Source of the DNA: Mycobacterium sp.
Lineage (GTDB): Bacteria; Actinomycetota; Actinomycetes; Mycobacteriales; Mycobacteriaceae
Direction of reading: 5' to 3'
NCBI GenBank assembly: GCA_025965895.1
Contig: JAOPWC010000193.1
Span: forward strand, 1-43,392
Length of the DNA: 43,392 nt
Shown here: one piece after another, positions 23,808 through 31,257 of the stretch
Layout: each line of letters begins with the position of its first letter
Numbering within the stretch: position 1 is the stretch's first letter
Made by a program: the position numbers and the translations under genes
The notes under the pieces: model-generated
Database searches by the model: none
Told to the model about the DNA's origin: nothing
What the model saw: the letters and a program-made list of their open reading frames with translations, nothing else

Positions 23808-24977
23808 TCAGGGCTTCCGGCGCGCGTTGAGCTCAGCCAGAACATCCTCGGTGTGCTCGCCGATCTGCGGTGCGGTCGCACGCGGCGACCAGGGCGTGCC
23901 GTGGAAGTCGGCCGGTGTGGCGATCATCGGGACCTCTGCCTCTCCATCCGGTACGTAGACGATGCCGCCCGCGGCCTGAAACTGATCGTCCGACACGATG
24001 TCTTCGATCGTGCTGATCGGCGACCAGAAGAAATCCGGCTCGCCGGCAAAAACGTCCGCCCATTCGTCAAGCGGCTTCGTCGCGAAGATCTCGTCCAGCT
24101 CACCGATGAGCTGTACGGCGTTCGTGTTTCGGGCGCGTGGGTCGCGGAATCGTGGATCGGTCCGCCAATCCGGGCGGCCAACGACCCGGCAGAGCGCCGG
24201 CCAATGGCGGCGCGCCTCGAGGCCCACGATCCAGAATCGCCGTCCGTCCCCTGCCGCGTAGTTGTTCATGCACGGGTTGCCCATCGACTCCCGTCGGCCG
24301 ATCGCGATCGGTTGCCCTGTGAGCAAGTACGTGTTGAGGTCGAAGCTCACGGTGTAGGCGCCCTGTCGATAAAGCGAGGTGGTCACAAGCTGGCCGGTTC
24401 CGGTGCGTTGGCGCGCGACCAGCGCCGCGCACACCGCGGCGGCCAGGGTCATGCCGGTCAAGTGATCACCCATGCCGCCTCTTTGGAAGGGAGGTGTGTC
24501 ACCGGGACGCGTGAGCAGATGAGCCAGACCGGCGCGGGACCAGAAGGCAGCGACGTCATACGCTGCACGGTCGGCGTCGGGTCCGGTCAAGCCGTACCCG
24601 GTGATCAAGCCGTAGACGAGGCGGGCGTTGCGGGCGGCCACTGTCTTGAAGTCCAGTCCGAGGCGTTGCAACGCAGAAGGACGGATGTTGGTCAAGAATA
24701 CGTCTGCGTCACTGATCAATTCGAGGGCAGTGGAGCGACCTTCCTCGGTTGTGAGGTCGAGAACGACGCTGCGCTTGGAGCGGTTGTCCATCTCGAAGGG
24801 AGGGTTCGTCCCGAGATCGCATCCCAACATCCGGCCGAACATGCGCCCGGGATCTCCGCCCGGCGGCTCGATCTTGATGACGTCTGCGCCCCAATCGGCG
24901 AGGATGCCACCAGCGGCTGGGCCTGCAACCCAGACACCCAGCTCGATGACTTTGATGCCTTCTACCGGTCCCGCCAT
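23808..24977 (-). CDS. Family III CoA-transferase (CaiB/BaiF)
   Basis: 389 residues from ATG 24977; ATG 25016 in the same frame would add 13 residues, and neither has a clear ribosome site. GIKVIELGVWVAGPAAGGILADWGADVIKIEPPGGDPG is the usual N-terminal pair of motifs. The catalytic Asp is in R-G-G-M-G-D-H-L-T-G. It belongs to the branch with the G-G-M-G-D form and differs from the enzyme at 11418. Expected reaction: CoA exchange between an acyl-CoA and a carboxylic acid. Upstream, 25017-25103 contains a TTGACA (25062-25067) on the other strand but no convincing promoter pair for this gene. Confidence 0.88.
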   Translation of the reverse strand: MAGPVEGIKVIELGVWVAGPAAGGILADWGADVIKIEPPGGDPGRMFGRMLGCDLGTNPPFEMDNRSKRSVVLDLTTEEGRSTALELISDADVFLTNIRPSALQRLGLDFKTVAARNARLVYGLITGYGLTGPDADRAAYDVAAFWSRAGLAHLLTRPGDTPPFQRGGMGDHLTGMTLAAAVCAALVARQRTGTGQLVTTSLYRQGAYTVSFDLNTYLLTGQPIAIGRRESMGNPCMNNYAAGDGRRFWIVGLEARRHWPALCRVVGRPDWRTDPRFRDPRARNTNAVQLIGELDEIFATKPLDEWADVFAGEPDFFWSPISTIEDIVSDDQFQAAGGIVYVPDGEAEVPMIATPADFHGTPWSPRATAPQIGEHTEDVLAELNARRKP

Positions 24978-25103
24978 GGCTAAGTCATAGCAGGACGGCC
25001 ACCCGCCCTCGGTCATGTTCGCTGACTAGCCCACGATCGCGACCTGGTTTCGTATCAGCGCTTGACACGTTGACTAGTTTTGTCTCGCGCCGGGTAGCGG
25101 CGT

Positions 25104-25739
25104 TCAGGAGTCGATGAGGCCGAGCCGGCGGTAGGCGTTGCGTAGCTGGACCCGAGCACGGAGACCGCATACTTGAACGCACCGCCCCAGTGGGTGAACT
25201 AATCCGAACGCCCGGGATAGCACGTGAACCAGGACCCGACGTCGACATCAAACTGGTCCATGCCGGACTCTCGCGCGTAGTCCATCGCCTCGACCAGCTT
25301 GTCGTTGAGGATCAAATCCCAGTACTCCGTGAGCAACGGTCGCTGCGGAGTTTCGAACAGATATCCGGCGGTGCCCAACTGGGCCGGCCCGACGCCCCTG
25401 CCTGCTGGGCATGCTGCGTCAGGTCCACGCAGTCCTTCGCGGACATGGCGGCCGGACACGGCTGCACGATAACGTCCGGGTTGGCCTCGCGCGCCTCTTC
25501 AATGACGGCTTCCAGCAAGCGCTTTCGCTCATCGATCGTCAATGACCAGAACTCGGCGACACCGCTGGTCACCCAAGCAGCGGATGACTGAGGTCGCTGA
25601 CGCAATAGCGCACTAGTGCCCGGTATGCGGCCCAGTCGATGTCGTTACCGTCCAGTCCGCAGAAGGGCGTGTAAAGCGAGTCTCCGATGCCGCGCAAGGC
25701 GGTGTGCGCCCACACCCGCGCCTCCCTCGCCGTTGCCAT
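25104..25739 (-). pseudogene. DapA-family (dihydrodipicolinate synthase-like) hydratase/aldolase, decayed
   Basis: From ATG 25739 (strong GAGGGAGGGA upstream) the sequence reads ATAREARVWAHTALRGIGDS and LYTPFCGLDGNDIDWAAY, then shifts frame near 25575 into WVTSGVAEFWSLTIDERKRLL and QPCPAAMSAKDCVDLTQHAQQAGA. A large central part, where the Schiff-base Lys would be, is missing. Another frame resumes at GTAGYLFETPQRPLLTEYW. A TAG interrupts it before F-T-H-W-G-G-A-F-K-Y-A, and the final N-A-Y-R-R-L-G-L-I-D-S is in yet another frame, ending at TGA 25104. At least three frame changes, one stop and a deletion make it dead. The family includes hydratase-aldolases of aromatic and steroid catabolism. 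Confidence 0.7.
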
Positions 25740-25857
25740 CATTCCCTCCCTCGGCCACTGTGGAGATTGCCGTGGGCGCTGGTTGGATGTGTTGCGCTCC
25801 AACGGCGGTGAGCTCATCTGACGTCATTCGGGTCATTGTTCTTCTCCCTCAGCGCAT

Positions 25858-27066
25858 TCAGCCGATTGTGCCGACGGAAATCAACCTCGCGATGTCATCA
25901 GAGCTCAATCCCAGTTTCCTGCTGAGCAGTTCAGCAGTGTCCTGGCCGAGGGCCGGTGCCGGGGCGCAGGCCGGATGAATTCCGTCCACCTCGGCGGGCA
26001 ACCCAGGAGCATTGTATTCGCCAATGCCGGGTTGGTTAATCCGAGAGAACAACGGGCTCTTGGTAACCCGCTCGTCTTCTGCCACTTCTGCAAATGTTCG
26101 GTAGCGCTCGAACAAGACAGTGGTTGCGGACAGAGCAGCCGTGATCTCATCCGCCGTACAGTTTGCGAACCAGGCGCCAAAAAGGCCGGTCAGCACGTCG
26201 CGATGGCGGTAGCGCTCGCCCTCATCGTTGAAGTCGGCACCGAGCGCTTCGGCGAGCGCGGACACCGCCGGTCCAGTTTCAGACACCTCCACCAGGTCGC
26301 GAAAATGGCGCCCGGTCAACGTGACCACCATGAACCGGACGCCGTCGCCACTGGTGAAATCCTGGCCGTACTGGCCGTAGATCGCGTTGCCGAGGCGTTG
26401 GCGCTCAGTGTCGTTCACCTGAGGTTCGGTCAACAGGCCCAGGTTCCCCGCGGTGGCCAACGCCACGTCCTCCAACGCCACGCTGATCCGGGCACCCGCC
26501 CCGGAATGATCACGGCGGCGCACGGCGGCCACCACGGCCAGTGCCGCGTACAGGCCACAGCAAACGTCCCACGCCGGCAGCACATGGTTCACCGGACCGG
26601 CATGATCCACCGGTCCTGTGACGAGCGGAAAGCCGATCCCAGCGTTGACCGTGTAATCCACCCCGGTAGAGCCATCACCGCGGCCCAGCAACTGAATGTG
26701 AATCACATCGGGGCGCATCTCCGCCAGCCGCTGGTATGTCAGCCACGACAGACCCGATGCGTTGCTCACCACGATGCCATCACCTTCGACGATGAGCCGC
26801 TGCACAAGCTGACGCCCTTCGTGCGATCGCAAATCGATAGTCGCCGAACGCTTTCCCTTATTAAGCCCGGTCCAGTAGATGGACGCGCCGCTCGCCGCCA
26901 GCGGCCACCGGTGGATATCTGAGGCCCCCCCAACCGGATCGACGCGAATCACCTCGGCGCCGAGTTGAGCCAAGGTCATGCCGCACAAAGGTGCGGCGAC
27001 AAAGCTGGACACTTCGACGATGGTGGTGCCCGTCAGCATTGACGTTGCGGCTTTGGGACCATTCAT
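25858..27066 (-). CDS. Family III CoA-transferase, 2-methylfumaryl-CoA isomerase/racemase-like
   Basis: 402 residues from ATG 27066, which overlaps the stop of the truncated thiolase (ATGA). TTIVEVSSFVAAPLCGMTL and GAEVIRVDPVGGASD are the CoA-binding N-terminal blocks, NKGKRSATIDLRSHEGR follows, and the catalytic Asp is in VLPAWDVCCGLYAA. The form of the N-terminus is closest to CaiB members that move CoA within one molecule or racemise the alpha carbon, but I cannot separate that from ordinary CoA transfer by eye. Last gene of a three-gene operon led by the SDR at 28297. Confidence 0.85.
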   Translation of the reverse strand: MNGPKAATSMLTGTTIVEVSSFVAAPLCGMTLAQLGAEVIRVDPVGGASDIHRWPLAASGASIYWTGLNKGKRSATIDLRSHEGRQLVQRLIVEGDGIVVSNASGLSWLTYQRLAEMRPDVIHIQLLGRGDGSTGVDYTVNAGIGFPLVTGPVDHAGPVNHVLPAWDVCCGLYAALAVVAAVRRRDHSGAGARISVALEDVALATAGNLGLLTEPQVNDTERQRLGNAIYGQYGQDFTSGDGVRFMVVTLTGRHFRDLVEVSETGPAVSALAEALGADFNDEGERYRHRDVLTGLFGAWFANCTADEITAALSATTVLFERYRTFAEVAEDERVTKSPLFSRINQPGIGEYNAPGLPAEVDGIHPACAPAPALGQDTAELLSRKLGLSSDDIARLISVGTIG

Positions 27067-27539
27067 CTCGGCTCGATGCGCTCGAAGACCGCGGCGAGGC
27101 CCTGGCCGCCGCCGATGCACATCGTCTCCAGCCCGTAGCGGACCTCCCGCCGGCTGAGTTCGCGCGCCAGCGTGGCCAGCATCCGTCCTCCGGTGGCCCC
27201 GACCGGGTGACGAAGCGAGATCCCTGAACCGTGTTCGTTCGTCCGTTCGCGATCTGCTGCGGTGAACTGCTTGCTCATGCTTTGCGTGGCGCCGGCGACG
27301 ACAAGGTCGCGGTCACCGTTGCGAATCTGTAGGCAGGCCTGAATCACCGCTTGCAGGCCCGATCCGCACCGGCGGTCGATCTGCATGCCGGGCACCGACT
27401 CGGGCGCTATCCCGGTCCGGTCGAGCAGCCCACGCAGCGCGGCGACACTCAGATCGACGGCATTCAGCGACTTGAACATTCCGCCGTAGCGGCCGATAGG
27501 CGTACGGACGGGTTCACAGGTCACAGCACTGCGCGTCAT
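27063..27539 (-). pseudogene. Thiolase with two in-frame internal deletions
   Basis: 158 residues from ATG 27539 (GGAGGG upstream), against about 390-400 for the family. The N-terminus T-R-S-A-V-T-C-E-P-V-R-T-P-I-G-R is normal. Roughly 30 residues are missing before GMQIDRRCGSGLQAVIQ (nucleophile Cys, residue 58). Some 200 more are missing between QFTAADRERT and NEHGSGISLRHPVGATGGRM (His, 111), after which the end is normal (METMCIGGG-type, Cys 141). All three catalytic residues survive, but the loop domain and the N-E-A-F motif are gone, so a folded active enzyme is unlikely. The frame has stayed open, and both neighbours remain coupled to it. Confidence 0.7.
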
Positions 27540-27556
27540 GGGCCCTCCGTCGGCAC

Positions 27557-28297
27557 TCACATGAACCTGCCGCCGGTCACCTCGAGCACCGTGCCAGTCA
27601 TGTAGGAGGACAGATCAGATGCCAGAAACAAAGCAACGTTTGCGACCTCGCTGGGCTCGCCGGCCCGACCCATCGGAACCTCGGCGACCTTTTGATCCCA
27701 GATGTGTTGTGGCATCGCCTCAGTCATCGCGGATCGGATCAGGCCAGGAGCGATGGCGTTCACGCGCACGCCGAGGTGCGCGAGCTCCTTCGCCGCGGCC
27801 TTTGTCATGCCTATGATCCCGGCCTTGGCGGCCGAATAGTTCGTCTGTCCGGCGAGACCGACCCTGCCCGACAGCGACGACATGTTGACGATCGCGCCAC
27901 GCTTGTTTTCGCGCATAATCGCCGCCGCCTTGCGCGTGCCGTTCCACGTGCCCTTCAAATGCACCGCGATGACCTGGTCGAACTGATCCTCGGTCATCTT
28001 GCGCATCGTGGCATCCCGGGTAATCCCGGCGTTGTTGACCATGACGTCCAAAGCACCGAACTGCTCAACCGCAGTCGCAACCAACGCGTCCACCTCAGCT
28101 GCCTGGGTGACGTCGCACCGGACAGCCGCCGCGACGTCGGGGCTTCCCAGCAGCTTCGCAGCCGCCTGGGCGGCCTCCAAGTCCAGGTCGCCGAGCACTA
28201 CCCGGGCACCTTCGGCGACGAAGCGCTCCGCGATGGCGAATCCGAGACCCTGTGCACCGCCTGTCACGACTGCCGTTTGACCGCTCAGCATCGGCAC
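27557..28297 (-). CDS. FabG-like short-chain dehydrogenase
   Basis: 246 residues from GTG 28297, or 244 from ATG 28291, which has AGG at a fair distance. Complete classical SDR: VVTGGAQGLGFAIAERF, D-L-D-L after strand 2, N-N-A-G-I-T, Ser in NMSSLSGRVG, Y-S-A-A-K, and the C-terminal YMTGTVLEVTGG. The closest general type is beta-ketoacyl-ACP/CoA reductase or 3-hydroxyacyl-CoA dehydrogenase. Leads an operon with the deleted thiolase and a CoA-transferase, and is divergent from the acyl-CoA dehydrogenase at 28437. The 139-base gap contains AT-rich TATTTCATATAAGATTC (28365-28381), a likely promoter region, but not the island operator. Confidence 0.88.
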   Translation of the reverse strand: MPMLSGQTAVVTGGAQGLGFAIAERFVAEGARVVLGDLDLEAAQAAAKLLGSPDVAAAVRCDVTQAAEVDALVATAVEQFGALDVMVNNAGITRDATMRKMTEDQFDQVIAVHLKGTWNGTRKAAAIMRENKRGAIVNMSSLSGRVGLAGQTNYSAAKAGIIGMTKAAAKELAHLGVRVNAIAPGLIRSAMTEAMPQHIWDQKVAEVPMGRAGEPSEVANVALFLASDLSSYMTGTVLEVTGGRFM

Positions 28298-28436
28298 CTG
28301 CCAACCGTCCTCACATCTCGTTGAGTCCTTGCCGTCATCTCAGACCAGACACCGTCCGACATCGTATTTCATATAAGATTCTGCGGTTGACGGCCCCGAG
28401 CGCTGACCTTGGTTTGCTGAGAAGGAGCGTCTATCC

Positions 28437-29609
28437 ATGACCACAGACACCGTCGTCAGCGACGAGGATTTCGGAGACATCCTCGCGCAAACGCGTCACT
28501 TCGTCCGTACCGCCGTCGTCACGCGAGAACACGAGATCCTGGCTGAAGATCGAGTCCCGGATGACCTTCGGGACCAGGCCAAGAAGATGGGTCTCTTCGG
28601 CTACGCGATTCCCCAAGAATGGGGCGGACTTGGCCTGAACCTCGCCCAGGATGTCGAGCTGGCCATGGAGTTGGGCTACACCTCGCTGGCGCTGCGTTCA
28701 CTGTTCGGTACCAACAACGGCATCGCGGGCCAGGTCCTGGTCGGTTTCGGTACTGACGGGCAGAAGGCCCGCTGGCTCGAGGCGATGGCCTCCCGCGAGG
28801 TCGTCGCCTCGTTCGCATTGACGGAGCCAGGTGCCGGATCCAACCCATCCGGGCTGCGCACCAAGGCGGTTCGAGACGGGGATGGCTGGCTGATCACAGG
28901 ACAAAAGCGGTTCATCACCAACGCGCCCGTCGCCGATCTGTTCGTCGTCTTCGCGCGGACCCGGGCCGCCGACGACAAGGGCGCCGGCATCGCCGTATTC
29001 CTTGTGCCCGCCAACACATCCGGAGTTGAAGTGGGAACCAAAGACACGAAGATGGGTCAGGAAGGCGCCTGGACGGCCGACGTCAGCTTCACCGATGTCC
29101 ATGTGCCCGACAGTGCCCTGGTCGGCGGCAGCGAAGACATCGGCTACCGGGCGGCGATGATCTCGTTGGCACGCAGCCGGGTGCACATCGCTGCGCTGGC
29201 CGTAGGGGCTGCTCAGCGGGCGCTCGATGAATCCGTTGCTTACGCCGCGACCGCGACGCAGGGCGGCACCCCGATCGGCAATTTCCAGTTGGTACAGGCG
29301 ATGATCGCCGACCAGCAGACCGGGGTGCTTGCCGGACGCGCTATTGTCCGTGACGCCGCCCTCAAGTGGGTTACCGACGGGGACCGACGAATCGCCCCAT
29401 CTGCCGCAAAGCTGTTCTGCACGGAGATGGCGGGCAAGGTTGCCGACCTCGCCGTGCAGATTCACGGCGGCAGCGGGTACCTGCGGGGGGTACCGGTGGA
29501 ACGGATCTACCGTGATGTTCGCCTGCTACGACTCTATGAGGGCACAAGCGAGATTCAGCGCCTGATCATCGGCGGTGGCCTCATCAGAGAGGCGCAGCGT
29601 CAGCTGTGA
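28437..29609 (+). CDS. Acyl-CoA dehydrogenase, self-contained homotetramer type
   Basis: 390 residues, the standard length, from ATG 28437 with GAAGGAG upstream. FALTEPGAGSNPSGLRTKA is the flavin/substrate loop, QKRFITNAPVADLFVVFART follows, and RLYEGTSEIQRLIIGG carries the MCAD-type catalytic Glu. QIHGGSGYLRGVPVERIYRD completes the C-terminal domain. In contrast to the pair at 7651-9631 it has all catalytic parts in one chain and probably works on simpler acyl-CoA substrates. Divergent from the SDR at 28297, consistent with one beta-oxidation set: this enzyme, the SDR, and the once-functional thiolase. Confidence 0.92.
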   Translation: MTTDTVVSDEDFGDILAQTRHFVRTAVVTREHEILAEDRVPDDLRDQAKKMGLFGYAIPQEWGGLGLNLAQDVELAMELGYTSLALRSLFGTNNGIAGQVLVGFGTDGQKARWLEAMASREVVASFALTEPGAGSNPSGLRTKAVRDGDGWLITGQKRFITNAPVADLFVVFARTRAADDKGAGIAVFLVPANTSGVEVGTKDTKMGQEGAWTADVSFTDVHVPDSALVGGSEDIGYRAAMISLARSRVHIAALAVGAAQRALDESVAYAATATQGGTPIGNFQLVQAMIADQQTGVLAGRAIVRDAALKWVTDGDRRIAPSAAKLFCTEMAGKVADLAVQIHGGSGYLRGVPVERIYRDVRLLRLYEGTSEIQRLIIGGGLIREAQRQL

Positions 29610-30414
29610 CGACGAATTCAAACGCCTCGTTTGCGCGTGGCCAACACCGCCGGATCGCTCCCTTCGAACTGCCGATGCTCGCGGCGATCCGGAGCCGACA
29701 AGAGCTCGAACTGCTTCAGAAAATATCTCGTCGTTCGGGTCGCGGTCCCGGTCGTGCTCACACAGTAGCCGGATCGTCGGCGACCATCTGTTGCGGATTC
29801 GGCGACTACCGCTTCCGTTGGAACCTTTACCAGCGGCCGCTACACCGCTCCGGCCTCTCTCGGTGAACTTGCTTGCTGACCACCATGGATCGCGTCGCCC
29901 TACCGAATGTCTGCCGATTTCACTTTCAGATGTCCTTCATGAATGATGGCCCTGCGGTTGCAGCGCTGCGCAACGCTTGCTTAGGCTTGCGCAAACCGCG
30001 TCCACAGTGGCGCACTAGCAGAGGACCCCGTTGCGAGCTGCGACGATGGGTACCGGCTGTCGGCCCACCGCCCAAAAGGCACGCATCATGACCGAGAACT
30101 CAGCCTCAGCTGCTCCGCAGTTGGGGGCACACGCTTCACCGCGATCAATAGGAGTATTGCCGAGTGAGCGACCCTAAGCACCCGTCAGAGGTCCCTTTTG
30201 AGAATTCCTCCAAGGCTTCAGCGATCGTCTCAACGGATGACTGAAACAGACGTCCCGCGCCCGCTGCACTTGTCGGGGCCGCATGTCGGCAGAATCCGAG
30301 ACGAACCGGCCCACTTTGCCGAGAGGAGTTTTCCACGCTCAGGAGTGCTGCGCAGGTGATGAAGCGGTGGCCCATTTGCCGACTGCCGTTATCCATGGCG
30401 GCGGAGGAGATGAA
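29610..30414. other. Gene-poor stretch, no supported gene
   Basis: About 800 bases between the acyl-CoA dehydrogenase and the ABC ATPase. Open frames here are short, lack family patterns and have poor starts. One exception by signal only is GTG 30164 with AGGAG upstream, opening a 26-codon frame (M-S-D-P-K-H-P-S-E-V-P) that stops at 30244. An overlapping ATG 30088 frame gives 29 residues. Either could be the relic of a longer gene. I see no repeat, tRNA or insertion-sequence end. Confidence 0.4.
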
Positions 30415-31254
30415 GTGTCACTGAGTGTGGAACTCACCGACGTGGCACGGGAGTACCGGGCGGGTGGACAGACGGTCCGAGCCTTGGACGGCCTCACCCT
30501 ACGCATCATCGGCGGACAGTTCACCTCGGTCGTGGGTCCCTCCGGGGCAGGCAAGAGCACGTTATTGCATCTCCTCGGTGCCCTGGATTCCCCCGATTCA
30601 GGCTCGATCCGTTTCGACGGCATCGAGATCGGGACGATGACCGATGATCAGCAATCGACCTTTCGCCGCCGCAAGGTGGGGTTCATCTTCCAGTTCTTCA
30701 ATCTATTGCCGACCTTGACGGCGTGGGAGAACGTGGCGATTCCTAAGCTGCTCGACGGGCAAAAGTTGCGCCAGGTGAGGCCGGAGGCGATCCGGTTCCT
30801 GGAACTCGTTGGACTCGGCAACCGCATCGATCACCGTCCAGCCGAGTTGTCAGGGGGGCAGATGCAGCGGGTCGCCGTGGCGCGCGCGTTGCTGATGGAC
30901 CCGCCGCTGATCCTAGCCGACGAGCCGACCGGGAATCTGGATTCGGGGACTGGGGCGGCAATCCTGCAACTGCTGCAAACCGTGGCGCACGACAACTGCG
31001 TTCACCGCGCGGTCGTGATGGTGACGCACAACCTCGAGGCGGCTGCGGAGACCGATCGCGTCATCACGTTGCAGGACGGTGCGCTGAAGTCCGATGTGCT
31101 GACCGCGGAGGCGCCGCAGGCCGGACGGCACGCGCTGAACCGGCACGAGCCCGCGACCGAGCGGATCGCGAAGTTCCCCACCGGTGTGCCGGAGTCTGAC
31201 GTGCTCATTGCGGACTCGCTCCGGGTCATACACTCCGCGGCAAACCCGGTGTAG
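30415..31254 (+). CDS. ABC transporter ATP-binding protein (MacB/LolD type)
   Basis: 279 residues from GTG 30415, with GGAGGAG five bases upstream; the open frame extends to 30283 without a better start. Walker A G-P-S-G-A-G-K-S-T, Q-loop FIFQFFNLLPTLTAWENV, signature L-S-G-G-Q, Walker B LILADEPTGNLD and the switch His in M-V-T-H-N are all intact. The sequence is of the type that drives FtsX-like permeases, and the permease gene follows three bases after the stop. About 50 residues after the ATPase core (from L-Q-D-G-A-L-K on) are extra and unrecognised. Such pairs act by mechanotransmission on the membrane, either exporting lipids or peptides or controlling cell-wall enzymes. Confidence 0.92.
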   Translation: MSLSVELTDVAREYRAGGQTVRALDGLTLRIIGGQFTSVVGPSGAGKSTLLHLLGALDSPDSGSIRFDGIEIGTMTDDQQSTFRRRKVGFIFQFFNLLPTLTAWENVAIPKLLDGQKLRQVRPEAIRFLELVGLGNRIDHRPAELSGGQMQRVAVARALLMDPPLILADEPTGNLDSGTGAAILQLLQTVAHDNCVHRAVVMVTHNLEAAAETDRVITLQDGALKSDVLTAEAPQAGRHALNRHEPATERIAKFPTGVPESDVLIADSLRVIHSAANPV

Positions 31255-31257
31255 GCA

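Noticed and set aside
25062..25067. TTGACA as a possible -35 promoter element
   Set aside because: No -10 sequence at a suitable distance, and on that strand it leads only into antisense of a pseudogene.
29606..29866. Open frame whose GTG overlaps the acyl-CoA dehydrogenase stop
   Set aside because: No ribosome site, no family pattern and mixed composition; the overlap alone is not evidence.
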